Shown: piece by piece, positions 1-5,368 of the stretch
How positions within the stretch are numbered: position 1 is the first letter of the stretch
How the letters are laid out: the number at the start of each line of letters is the position of its first letter
Assembly (NCBI GenBank): GCA_019409045.1
Contig: DXVG01000075.1
Location: 1 to 7,830 of the forward strand
Direction: 5' to 3'
DNA from: Clostridiales bacterium
GTDB taxonomy: Bacteria > Bacillota > Clostridia > Christensenellales > Aristaeellaceae
DNA length: 7,830 nt
Made by a program: the position numbers and the translations under genes
Notes under the pieces: model-generated
Database searches by the model: none
The model's input: only the letters and a program-made list of their open reading frames with translations
Told to the model about the DNA's origin: nothing

Positions 1-381
1 ACGGGCTACGATTCCGCCGCCGTGCGCACGGCGCGCTACGCGGTGGACAACCTGCTGCCCGTGGTCGGCGGCGAGGTGGCCAACACCATGGACGCGCTGG
101 TCTCGAGCGTGCTCCTTGTCAAAAACGCCGCGGGCGTCACGGGACTGTGCGTGCTCGCCGGCATGTGCGCGGGGCCGCTCCTCGCGCTGATCGCGGCGCT
201 GGTCGCGCTTCGGCTGACCTCGGCGATGCTCGAGCCGGTCGCGGAGGACGCGCTGATCGCGCTGGCGGACAGGTTTTCACAGGTCGCGGGCATGCTGCTT
301 GTGGTGTGCATCAGCGCCGCGGTGATCCTCACGCTCCTGCTGGGCGGTACGCTCACGGCCGGTCAGGGCGTGGTAAGGTAG
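1..381 (+). CDS. spoIIIAE: Stage III sporulation protein AE, C-terminal part (5' truncated by window)
   Basis: This is the last 126 codons of a frame open from base 1, so the N-terminal two thirds lie outside the window (the family is about 400 residues). SpoIIIAE is a polytopic membrane protein of the mother-cell side of the SpoIIIA-SpoIIQ channel, needed for late forespore gene expression. The motif YAVDNLLPVVGGEVANTMD and the following LLVKNAAGV are typical of the family. At least two hydrophobic segments follow: one with VTGLCVLAGMCAGPLLALI and one near the end with MLLVVCISAAVILTLLL. Tandem spoIIIAF, AG and AH downstream confirm the assignment. The stop is TAG at 379-381, 11 nt before the spoIIIAF start. 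Confidence 0.93.
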   Translation, partial: TGYDSAAVRTARYAVDNLLPVVGGEVANTMDALVSSVLLVKNAAGVTGLCVLAGMCAGPLLALIAALVALRLTSAMLEPVAEDALIALADRFSQVAGMLLVVCISAAVILTLLLGGTLTAGQGVVR

Positions 382-392
382 GTGAGGGACGG

Positions 393-560
393 ATGGCGCA
401 CTTGCTCGAGGCGGCGGTGCGGCTCGCCGCGCTGTGCGCGCTCTCGGCGACGGTGGAGCTTCTGCTGGACGAGGAGGCGAAAAAGCGCGGCGTGCGCTTT
501 CTGTTGGGTGTGATGGCGCTCGTGCTCATCGCGCGCGCGGTGGGGGAGCTTCTGCCGTGA
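393..560 (+). CDS. spoIIIAF: Very short SpoIIIAF-like protein (two membrane segments only, 55 aa)
   Basis: The ATG at 393 follows a purine-rich stretch (GAGGGACGG) and gives 55 residues ending in TGA 558-560. It lies exactly where spoIIIAF sits in the operon and has its N-terminal architecture. A hydrophobic helix (LAALCALSATVELLL) is followed by a charged loop (DEEAKKRG), then a second helix (VRFLLGVMALVLIARAV). Bacillus SpoIIIAF is about 206 residues, and after the two helices it carries a soluble ring-building domain in the intermembrane space. That domain is absent here: the frame stops right after helix 2, and the next frame opens at once into SpoIIIAG with its own membrane helix, so there is no remnant to rejoin by frameshift. 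Identity rests on position and two-helix topology, since the protein is too short for strong signature motifs. Confidence 0.75.
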   Translation: MAHLLEAAVRLAALCALSATVELLLDEEAKKRGVRFLLGVMALVLIARAVGELLP

Positions 561-1036
561 CGGGCGTGATGCGCGCCGTGCGCGAGCGGCTTCGCGGCGC
601 GCGGGGACTGGAGTGGCTGCTTCTGCTGGTGGCGGCGTGCGTGGCCGCGCTGGCGCTGACGCAGTCCGGCGCTGACACGCAGGAGGCGGGGCCCACGCCC
701 CTGGAGGCGCGGCTGGAGCGCGTGCTCTCGGCGGTGGACGGCGCGGGCGACGCGCGCGCGATGGTCACCGAGCGCGAGGAGGAGATCGTGGGCGTGGTCA
801 TCGTCGCCGAGGGCGCGGACGACGTGGGCGTGCGGCTGGCGCTTTTGCAGGCGGCGCGCGCCGCGCTAAACATAGACATGGAGAACATCGAAGTCATCGG
901 AATGCGGAGGGAGGCCCATGCGGGGACGGTGGTGGTATCTTGCGATATTGCTGGCGCTTGTTGCGCTCTTGTGCGCGCTCATGCCGCGCCTTTTGCGGTC
1001 GCAGAGCGTGCAGAGCGTGACGGCCGCGCCGCTTGA
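557..1036 (+). CDS. spoIIIAG: Stage III sporulation protein AG, minimal form with C-terminal read-on into spoIIIAH
   Basis: SpoIIIAG forms a large ring of the mother-cell to forespore channel. I chose GTG 557: it overlaps the spoIIIAF stop as GTGA and has GGGGGAG at 542-548 at good spacing, whereas ATG 569 lacks a close ribosome site. Residues about 19-38 form one membrane helix (LEWLLLLVAACVAALAL). Residues about 48-116 form the ring-building domain: helix LEARLERVLSAVDG, strand DARAMVTE, strand VGVVIVAEGADD (the family signature), helix VRLALLQAARAALNI and strand ENIEVIGM. The long insertion between the first two strands in Bacillus SpoIIIAG is reduced to about eight residues. The conserved core ends near M116. 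The remaining 43 residues are read from spoIIIAH bases in another frame and look unconserved. Length is 159 residues against 229 in B. subtilis. Confidence 0.85.
   Translation: MTGVMRAVRERLRGARGLEWLLLLVAACVAALALTQSGADTQEAGPTPLEARLERVLSAVDGAGDARAMVTEREEEIVGVVIVAEGADDVGVRLALLQAARAALNIDMENIEVIGMRREAHAGTVVVSCDIAGACCALVRAHAAPFAVAERAERDGRAA
906..914 (+). promoter_or_regulatory. Strong ribosome binding site for spoIIIAH, inside spoIIIAG
   Basis: GGAGGGAGG lies 3 to 7 nt before ATG 918 and is a near-perfect Shine-Dalgarno sequence. It fixes the spoIIIAH start even though this stretch is still inside the open spoIIIAG frame. Confidence 0.8.
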
Positions 1037-1406
1037 GAGCGCCGAGCCGGAGGCGGAGGAGGACCCGCTCGAGGCGTTCCGGCTGGAGCGCGAGCAGCTT
1101 CGGGCGATGCAGACCGCGCAGCTCAACGACATCATCCACGGCGAGGACACCGACGCGGACACGCGCGCGCTGGCGCAGCGCACGCTGCTCTCCCTTATGG
1201 ATTGGACCGAGCAGGAGACGACCATCGAGGGCGTGCTGCGCGCGCGGGGATACGCGGACTGCGTCGTCACCGTGCACGAGGACACGGCCAACGTGCTCGT
1301 GCGCGCCGAGGCGCTCACACGGCAGGAGAGCGCGGTCATACTCGAGCTGGTGCTGCGCCAGACGGACGTGCAGAGCGGGAATGTCAAGATCATTCCAATA
1401 AATTAA
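918..1406 (+). CDS. spoIIIAH: Stage III sporulation protein AH
   Basis: This 162-residue protein is the mother-cell component that docks to forespore SpoIIQ across the intermembrane space and forms part of the channel ring. One N-terminal membrane helix (residues about 5-25, WWYLAILLALVALLCALM) is followed by a Glu-rich linker. Then comes the family's helical segment (FRLEREQLRAMQTAQLNDII) and the YscJ/PrgK-like ring-building domain: TIEGVLRARGYADCVVTV, then ANVLVRAEALTRQESAVILELVLRQT, ending NVKIIPIN, which is a close match to the usual SpoIIIAH C-terminus. Length is shorter than the 218 residues of B. subtilis, mainly in the linker. The start ATG has an excellent ribosome site and its first 39 codons overlap the end of the spoIIIAG frame. 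The gene ends the sporulation operon, and no clear terminator follows. Confidence 0.93.
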   Translation: MRGRWWYLAILLALVALLCALMPRLLRSQSVQSVTAAPLESAEPEAEEDPLEAFRLEREQLRAMQTAQLNDIIHGEDTDADTRALAQRTLLSLMDWTEQETTIEGVLRARGYADCVVTVHEDTANVLVRAEALTRQESAVILELVLRQTDVQSGNVKIIPIN

Positions 1407-1416
1407 AGCAAACCAT

Positions 1417-1445
1417 TTGCCAGCGCCGCGGTTTTCTGGTATAAT
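1417..1445 (+). promoter_or_regulatory. Housekeeping (SigA-type) promoter for asp23-amaP
   Basis: TTGCCA at 1417-1422 and TATAAT at 1440-1445 are separated by exactly 17 nt. TG at 1437-1438 makes an extended -10 element (TGGTATAAT). One base differs from the -35 consensus and none from the -10. It is the only AT-rich island in the neighbourhood and lies in the 65-nt gap between spoIIIAH and asp23. Predicted transcription start is near 1452, giving a leader of about 20 nt that begins just before the ribosome site. The consensus match predicts strong vegetative expression, separating this unit from the sporulation operon upstream. Confidence 0.85.
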
Positions 1446-1471
1446 GGGTGCAGATAAAGGAGGTCTGCGAT

Positions 1472-2185
1472 ATGAGCGATATTCATCCGTCGGATGTCAA
1501 GCTTGGCGAGAACCCGGACGGCAGCGTTTCCTTTGCCACCGGCGTGGTCGAGACCATCGCGGGTCTGGCGGCGCAGGAGGTCGAGGGCGTGGCGAGCATG
1601 GCCAACATCTCCACGGGCTTTGCCGATATGTTCACCCGAAAGTCCAGCCGAAACCTCACCAAGGGCGTGCGCGTGGACATCGAGGGCGGCACGGTGGCGG
1701 TGGACGTCACCATCGTGGTCGAATACGGCTCGCCCGTGCCGGATGTGGCGCGCAGCATACAGGAAAATGTGAAAAAGGCCATTGAGACCATGAGCGGCCT
1801 GGACGTGCGCAATGTGGACGTGCATGTGCAGGCGGTGAGCTTTGAGCGCGAGAACCGCGCCGTGCAGGAGCTGAAGGAGCATCAGCAAAAGCTGCTGGAA
1901 AACAGCCTTCAGCAGGACGATCCCGCCGAGGAAGCGCCCGCCGGGGAGCAGCCCGCGCCGCAGGACGCGCCGGAGGTGGACCCCGTCGCCGAGGAGATCG
2001 GCCAGCTGCACGCCGATGAGGAGATCGACGACGACGTGGACGACGACATCGACGACGACATCGCCGAGGAGATGGACGACTTGGACGATTTGGACGATCT
2101 GGATCTCGACGAGGACGTCGATTCAGAGCCGACTGAAGACGACGCCGGCGATTCGCCCGCGCCGGAGGGCGAGAAGCGGCCCTGA
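1472..2185 (+). CDS. Asp23/Gls24 family envelope stress protein with acidic repetitive tail
   Basis: This 237-residue protein begins at ATG 1472, 8 nt after AAAGGAGG (1456-1463). An in-frame GTG at 1448 is rejected because it lies upstream of the predicted transcription start. Residues about 17-130 form an Asp23 (DUF322) domain: GSVSFATGVVETIAGLAAQE, VEGVASM, then KGVRVDIEGGTVAVDVTIVVEYG and VARSIQENVKKAIETMSGLDVRNVDVHV. Family members are cytoplasmic and gather at the membrane through AmaP, and they are linked to cell-envelope or alkaline stress. The B. subtilis counterpart at this locus is YqhY, known from genetics to affect fatty acid synthesis regulation. The C-terminal third is unusual: a Pro/Glu/Ala-rich linker, then Asp-rich repeats (residues about 183-217) and a charged end. 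The following gene encodes its probable membrane anchor. Confidence 0.92.
   Translation: MSDIHPSDVKLGENPDGSVSFATGVVETIAGLAAQEVEGVASMANISTGFADMFTRKSSRNLTKGVRVDIEGGTVAVDVTIVVEYGSPVPDVARSIQENVKKAIETMSGLDVRNVDVHVQAVSFERENRAVQELKEHQQKLLENSLQQDDPAEEAPAGEQPAPQDAPEVDPVAEEIGQLHADEEIDDDVDDDIDDDIAEEMDDLDDLDDLDLDEDVDSEPTEDDAGDSPAPEGEKRP
2027..2101 (+). repeat. Asp-rich micro-repeats within the asp23 C-terminus
   Basis: Two small tandem arrays lie in frame. Three 12-nt units encode DDDV, DDDI, DDDI (2027-2062, residues 186-197). Three 9-nt units encode DDL, DDL, DDL (2075-2101, residues 202-210). The 12-nt units are almost identical at the DNA level (GACGACGACRTS), which suggests recent slippage expansion. 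The 9-nt units vary at silent bases. Confidence 0.85.
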
Positions 2186-2213
2186 TGCCGCAGCCCGCTC
2201 AGCGCGCCGCGCC

Positions 2214-2226
2214 GGAGGAAAGGAGG
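2214..2226 (+). promoter_or_regulatory. Doubled ribosome binding site before the AmaP-like gene
   Basis: Two Shine-Dalgarno cores stand side by side, GGAGG at 2214-2218 and AGGAGG at 2221-2226, with ATG at 2231. The second is close (4 nt) and the first is at 12 nt. The pair confirms the start and suggests strong translation. Confidence 0.65.
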
Positions 2227-2230
2227 CCCC

Positions 2231-3112
2231 ATGAAGACGAGTTTTTGGGACAGGATACTGATGTTCCTGTATGTGCTTATCACCCTCGCGTTCGGGGCGT
2301 GCATGGTCTCGCAGCTCTTTGGCGGCGATCCGATCGGCGTCCTGTTCGCCGGGCTGGAGCGTTCGGCGGGGTGGTTCCTCACCATGCTGATCGGCCTGGG
2401 GCTCGCGGCCATACTCGCGCTGATGAGCGTGTATATGCTCATGATGATCTTCCGCCGGCAGAAGCCGGAGCCGATCTCGCCGTTCGTCGGCGTGTCCGAC
2501 GGCGAGGGCGGAGATGTGCGCATCGCGCTTCCGGCGCTTGCGCAGATGGCGCGCCAGGCGGTCGGCCGCGTGGAGGGCGTGCGGGAGATGCGCGTAGACG
2601 TGTTGCCCGAGGACGACGCCGTCTCCGTGGAGGTCGAGCTGACGCTGGATGTGGGCGCGCGCGTCTCCAGCGTCACCAAGGACATGAAGCGGACCATACG
2701 CAAGAGCCTTGAGACCAACTGCGGCGTCGAGGTGCGCGACGTGCGCATCACCGTGTCCTCCGTCGTGGACAAGCAGGCCGAGCCGGAGAAGAAATCCCGG
2801 CGCTCGGGGCTTCTGCGCAGGCGGGAGGGGAGCGCGGCTGCTCCCGCGTCCGCCGCGGCGCAGGACGCGCGCATCGAGCCCGAGGCCCTGCCGCCGCTCG
2901 AGCCGCAGGCGGAGCCTGAACCGCAGACAGAGCCCGAACTACAGGCAGAGCCTGAGCCGCAGGCAGCGCCCGAGCCGCAGGCAGTACCTGAGCCGCAGGC
3001 AGAGCCTGCACTGGTCCAGGACGCGGCCGAGCTGCCGGACGACCTGTCCGAGCCGTCGGAGGATTTGTTCGACCTCGACGACGACGCGCAGGAGACGCAG
3101 CGCAAATACTGA
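2231..3112 (+). CDS. amaP: AmaP-like membrane anchor for Asp23, with Glu-Pro-Gln repeat tail
   Basis: This 293-residue protein matches the architecture of AmaP, the alkaline shock membrane anchor that tethers Asp23 to the cytoplasmic membrane. Two membrane helices span residues about 9-30 (ILMFLYVLITLAFGACMV) and 46-73 (WFLTMLIGLGLAAILALM), joined by a short loop. A cytoplasmic Asp23-like domain follows at about 93-178: GDVRIALPALAQMARQAVG, VEGVREMRVDVLPEDD, SVEVELTLDVGARVSS and CGVEVRDVRITVSSV. Next comes a basic patch at 187-200 (KKSRRSGLLRRREG), an acidic Pro-rich section with six EPQAEP-type units (224-259), and an acidic terminus (DLSEPSEDLFDLDDDAQ). Typical AmaP proteins are nearer 180-200 residues, so the tail of about 100 residues is extra. 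It follows the asp23 gene by 45 nt with no promoter visible. The gene symbol rests on architecture and context, not on close sequence identity. Confidence 0.85.
   Translation: MKTSFWDRILMFLYVLITLAFGACMVSQLFGGDPIGVLFAGLERSAGWFLTMLIGLGLAAILALMSVYMLMMIFRRQKPEPISPFVGVSDGEGGDVRIALPALAQMARQAVGRVEGVREMRVDVLPEDDAVSVEVELTLDVGARVSSVTKDMKRTIRKSLETNCGVEVRDVRITVSSVVDKQAEPEKKSRRSGLLRRREGSAAAPASAAAQDARIEPEALPPLEPQAEPEPQTEPELQAEPEPQAAPEPQAVPEPQAEPALVQDAAELPDDLSEPSEDLFDLDDDAQETQRKY
2900..3007 (+). repeat. Six 18-nt tandem repeats encoding EPQAEP-type units
   Basis: Six in-frame 18-nt units start at 2900, 2918, 2936, 2954, 2972 and 2990. They encode EPQAEP, EPQTEP, ELQAEP, EPQAAP, EPQAVP and EPQAEP (AmaP-like residues 224-259). 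Units 4 to 6 are the most alike at the DNA level (GAGCCGCAGGCA core), which points to duplication by slippage or unequal recombination. The repeat is likely an extended, flexible, negatively charged spacer. Confidence 0.9.
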
Positions 3113-3134
3113 GCATCCAAAGATCGACCCGAAC

Positions 3135-3170
3135 GCATTGCGGCGGCGCCGAGCGGCGCCACCGCAATGC
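3135..3170 (+). terminator. Strong 16-bp hairpin between the AmaP-like gene and nusB (possible terminator or attenuator)
   Basis: The left arm 3135-3150 (GCATTGCGGCGGCGCC) pairs with the right arm 3155-3170 (GGCGCCACCGCAATGC) around a 4-nt loop GAGC. Fifteen of 16 positions pair, with one C-A mismatch. The right side is followed by TTGTGT, a poor U-tract, so factor-independent termination may be incomplete. It sits 23 nt after the stop of the AmaP-like gene and ends 9 nt before the nusB ribosome site AAGGAG (3180-3185). No convincing promoter lies between it and nusB, so partial read-through is the simplest model. Confidence 0.6.
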
Positions 3171-3193
3171 TTGTGTCAGAAGGAGCGGGGGAA

Positions 3194-3592
3194 ATGAACC
3201 GAGTCACGGCGCGGACGCACGCCATGAAGCTGATCTACGAATGGGAAATGGGCGGAGAAGGCGGCGAGGAAACGCGCCTGAACCTGCTGGGCGCCACGCC
3301 CGGCGAGGAGGAATACGCCTACATGGAGCGCGTGTTCGCGGGCGTCAAGGAGAACATCGAACAGATCGACGGCCTGATCGAGCAGTGCGCCGTGGGCTGG
3401 AAGCCGGAGCGCATCGCGCGCGTGGACCTGGCCATACTGCGGCTCGCCGCGTATGAGATGCTCGCGGGCCAGACCGCGCAAAACGTCATCATCAACGAGG
3501 CCGTGGAGCTTGCGCGGCTCTACTCCGGCGAAAAATCGCCGCAGTTCATCCACGGCGTGCTCGGCGGCGTCTCCAGGAGCCTGGCGCGATGA
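3194..3592 (+). CDS. nusB: Transcription antitermination factor NusB
   Basis: This 132-residue protein is of usual family length. NusB with NusE (ribosomal protein S10) binds boxA RNA in rRNA leaders and joins the antitermination complex on RNA polymerase. Family landmarks are the N-terminal Arg-rich helix ahead of AMKLIYEWEMG, the central WKPERIARVDLAILRLAAYEM, and the C-terminal VIINEAVELARLYSGEKSPQFIHGVLGG. ATG 3194 is chosen because AAGGAG ends 8 nt upstream and the protein then starts in the usual way (MNRVTARTHAMKLIYEWE). An in-frame ATG at 3167 lies in the hairpin arm and lacks a ribosome site. Its stop overlaps the next start as ATGA, opening the overlapping gene chain that runs to ispA. 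Confidence 0.95.
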   Translation: MNRVTARTHAMKLIYEWEMGGEGGEETRLNLLGATPGEEEYAYMERVFAGVKENIEQIDGLIEQCAVGWKPERIARVDLAILRLAAYEMLAGQTAQNVIINEAVELARLYSGEKSPQFIHGVLGGVSRSLAR

Positions 3593-4536
3593 ACTGCGCG
3601 CTGGGCGTGGACACCAGTTGCTATACCACCTCCGTGGCGCTGGCCGGGGAGCGGGGCATCGTGCGCGGCGACCGCCGCCTGCTCGAGGTAAAGTCGGGCG
3701 CGCGGGGGCTCAGGCAGTCCGAGGCCCTGTTTCAGCACGTCCAGCGCCTGCCCGCGCTGCTGGAGGACATGCTCGAGCAGGAGAAGGACGCGCAGATCGT
3801 CTGCGTGTGCGCAAGCGAGCGCCCGCGCGATCAGGAGGGCTCCTACATGCCCGTGTTCACCGCGGGCGTGGCCTTCGCGCGCTCCATCGCGGCCGCGCTG
3901 CGCGCGCCGCTGTTTTTCACCAGCCACCAGCAGGGGCATGTGCGCGCAGCGATGGAGCACGCGGGCGAGCTGGGGCCGGAGTTCATCGCCGTGCACCTCT
4001 CCGGGGGCACGACGGAGGTCCTGCGCGTCGGAGCGGGGCTGAAGATCGAGCTGCTGGGCGGCTCGAGCGACCTGCACGCGGGCCAGTTGGTCGATCGCGT
4101 AGGCGTGCGCATGGCGCTCCCGTTCCCGGCGGGCCCGGCGCTGGAGGCGCTCGCGCGGCGGGGGAGCGCGCGCGGCGCGTTTCCGCTGTCCCATCGGGGG
4201 GAGGAGGTATCCTTCTCCGGCGCGGAGGCGCAGGCCATGCGCATGCTGGAGGCGGGAGAGCGGCCGGAGGACGTGGCTGCGGAGGTCTATTCGTACATCG
4301 CCCGCGCGCTGGCGCATCTGCTCAGTCGCGCGTATCGAAAGACGCGATTGGAGACGGCGCTCGTCTCCGGGGGCGTGGCGTCCTCGGCGCTTCTGCGCGA
4401 GCTTCTGCCCGCGCGGCTGGACAGGCTGTCCTGTCCGCTGCGCGTGCGCTGGGGCCGGCCGGAGCTGTCCGGCGACAACGCCTGCGGCGTGGCGCTGATC
4501 GGTTGGGAGGAATTTACGCATGGCAAACATCATTGA
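3589..4536 (+). CDS. TsaD/Kae1-like paralogue (peptidase M22 / ASKHA-fold family)
   Basis: This 315-residue protein has the Kae1/TsaD ATPase fold. A first phosphate loop appears in GVDTSCYTTSVAL. The metal-binding pair HQQGH has His113 and His117, spaced as in TsaD. SGGTTE (138-143) follows. An HAGQLVDRVGVRMALPFPAGP segment resembles the TsaD substrate region. SFSGAEAQAM, SGGVASS (260-266) and GDNACG follow, with Asp296 where TsaD has its metal-binding Asp. Real TsaD adds threonylcarbamoyl to tRNA adenosine 37 with TsaB and TsaE, and is usually about 340 residues with HLEGH and a THNAA- or TDNAA-like end. The differing motif details and the nusB-folD location fit a clostridial paralogue often annotated as O-sialoglycoprotein endopeptidase. 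That activity is not supported here. No tsaB or tsaE is adjacent. It overlaps nusB by 4 nt and folD by 17 nt. Its function is unknown, although the ATP and metal ligands look intact. Confidence 0.85.
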   Translation: MNCALGVDTSCYTTSVALAGERGIVRGDRRLLEVKSGARGLRQSEALFQHVQRLPALLEDMLEQEKDAQIVCVCASERPRDQEGSYMPVFTAGVAFARSIAAALRAPLFFTSHQQGHVRAAMEHAGELGPEFIAVHLSGGTTEVLRVGAGLKIELLGGSSDLHAGQLVDRVGVRMALPFPAGPALEALARRGSARGAFPLSHRGEEVSFSGAEAQAMRMLEAGERPEDVAAEVYSYIARALAHLLSRAYRKTRLETALVSGGVASSALLRELLPARLDRLSCPLRVRWGRPELSGDNACGVALIGWEEFTHGKHH

Positions 4537-5368
4537 CGGCAAGGCGACGGCGGCGCAGATCCGCGCCGAACTCAAAACGCGGGCGGAGGCGCTGCGCCGG
4601 GACGGCGTGGTGCCCTGTCTGGCGGTGCTGCTCGCGGGGGACGACCCCGCCAGCAAGATCTATGTGCGCAACAAAAAGCGCGCCTGCGAGGAGATCGGCA
4701 TCGAATCGCGCGAATTGTTGTTTCCCGCAGACGTGACGGAGGAGGCGCTCATCGCCGAGATCGACGCGCTCAATCAGGACCCGACGGTGGACGCGATGCT
4801 TGTGCAGCTCCCGCTGCCCAAGCACATCGACGAGGCGCGGGTGCTTGCGCGCATCGCCCCGGAAAAGGACGCGGACGGCTTCCATGTGGTCAACGCCGGA
4901 CGGCTGTTCACGGGGCAGAGCTCCGTCCTGCCCTGCACGCCCGCGGGCTGCATGGAGCTTCTGCGGCGCGCGGGGGAGACGTTCACCGGAAAGCACGCGG
5001 TGGTCGTCGGCCGCTCGAACATCGTCGGAAAGCCGATGGCGATGCTGCTTCTCAATGAGCACTGCACCGTCACCATATGCCATTCGCGCACGAAGGACCT
5101 CGCCCGCTTCACGCGGGACGCGGACATACTCGTCGCCGCGGTCGGCCGCCCGGGCATGATCACGGGCGAGATGATCAAGCCCGGCGCCATGGTCATCGAC
5201 GTGGGCATCAACCGCCTCGAGAGCGGCAAGCTCATGGGCGATGTGGACTTTGAAAGCGCGCGCGAGGTCGCGGGCGCGATCACGCCCGTGCCCGGCGGCG
5301 TGGGCCCGATGACCATCGCCATGCTCATGCAAAACGCCATACTCGCGGCGGAAAAGCGCCATGGATGA
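4520..5368 (+). CDS. folD: Bifunctional methylenetetrahydrofolate dehydrogenase / methenyltetrahydrofolate cyclohydrolase
   Basis: This 282-residue FolD, of normal length, interconverts methylene-, methenyl- and 10-formyl-tetrahydrofolate with NADP(H), supplying one-carbon units for purines, formyl-Met-tRNA and (in some Clostridia) acetogenesis. The substrate site shows Tyr48 and Lys52 in SKIYVRNKKRACEEIGI and QLPLP at 96-100. DGFHVVNAGRL precedes CTPAGCMELL. The nucleotide-binding domain has GRSNIVGKP at 164-172. The C-terminal signature PGGVGPMTIAML begins at 258. ATG 4520 is supported by GGGAGG at 4505-4510 and the typical MANIIDGK opening. The start lies 17 nt inside the TsaD-like gene and the end overlaps xseA by 8 nt. 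Confidence 0.97.
   Translation: MANIIDGKATAAQIRAELKTRAEALRRDGVVPCLAVLLAGDDPASKIYVRNKKRACEEIGIESRELLFPADVTEEALIAEIDALNQDPTVDAMLVQLPLPKHIDEARVLARIAPEKDADGFHVVNAGRLFTGQSSVLPCTPAGCMELLRRAGETFTGKHAVVVGRSNIVGKPMAMLLLNEHCTVTICHSRTKDLARFTRDADILVAAVGRPGMITGEMIKPGAMVIDVGINRLESGKLMGDVDFESAREVAGAITPVPGGVGPMTIAMLMQNAILAAEKRHG

Noticed and set aside
393..700. Frameshift as the cause of the short SpoIIIAF
   Set aside because: After the stop at 560 the adjacent frame gives SpoIIIAG with its own start, ribosome site and membrane helix. No leftover SpoIIIAF soluble domain is readable.
2900..3007. Tandem 18-nt units as a CRISPR array or intergenic repeat
   Set aside because: The units are contiguous without spacers, in frame, and encode a regular EPQAEP pattern inside a coding sequence.
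3167..3193. Upstream in-frame ATG for nusB
   Set aside because: It lies in the right arm of the hairpin, has no ribosome site, and adds residues not seen in NusB. ATG 3194 has AAGGAG at ideal spacing.
1909..3225. Minus-strand open frame of 438 codons, Ser-rich with Gly-Ser-Ala repeats
   Set aside because: The repeats are the reverse reading of the Asp-rich and Glu-Pro-Gln repeats in asp23 and the AmaP-like gene. They do not indicate a separate surface protein.
3589..4536. Reading the TsaD-like protein as an O-sialoglycoprotein endopeptidase
   Set aside because: That name is a legacy annotation for the Kae1/TsaD fold. The visible motifs are ATP- and metal-binding ones and do not demonstrate protease activity.
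3520..4656. Long minus-strand open frame of 378 codons opposite the TsaD-like gene and folD
   Set aside because: It is an antisense shadow created by GC-rich codons with few stops. It is rich in Arg, Ala and His, has no recognisable motif, and lies opposite two well-supported genes.
3453..4736. Plus-strand frame of 427 codons overlapping nusB, the TsaD-like gene and folD
   Set aside because: It is an Arg/Ala/Gly-rich out-of-frame reading. The TsaD-like frame has conserved motifs and coupled start and stop sites.
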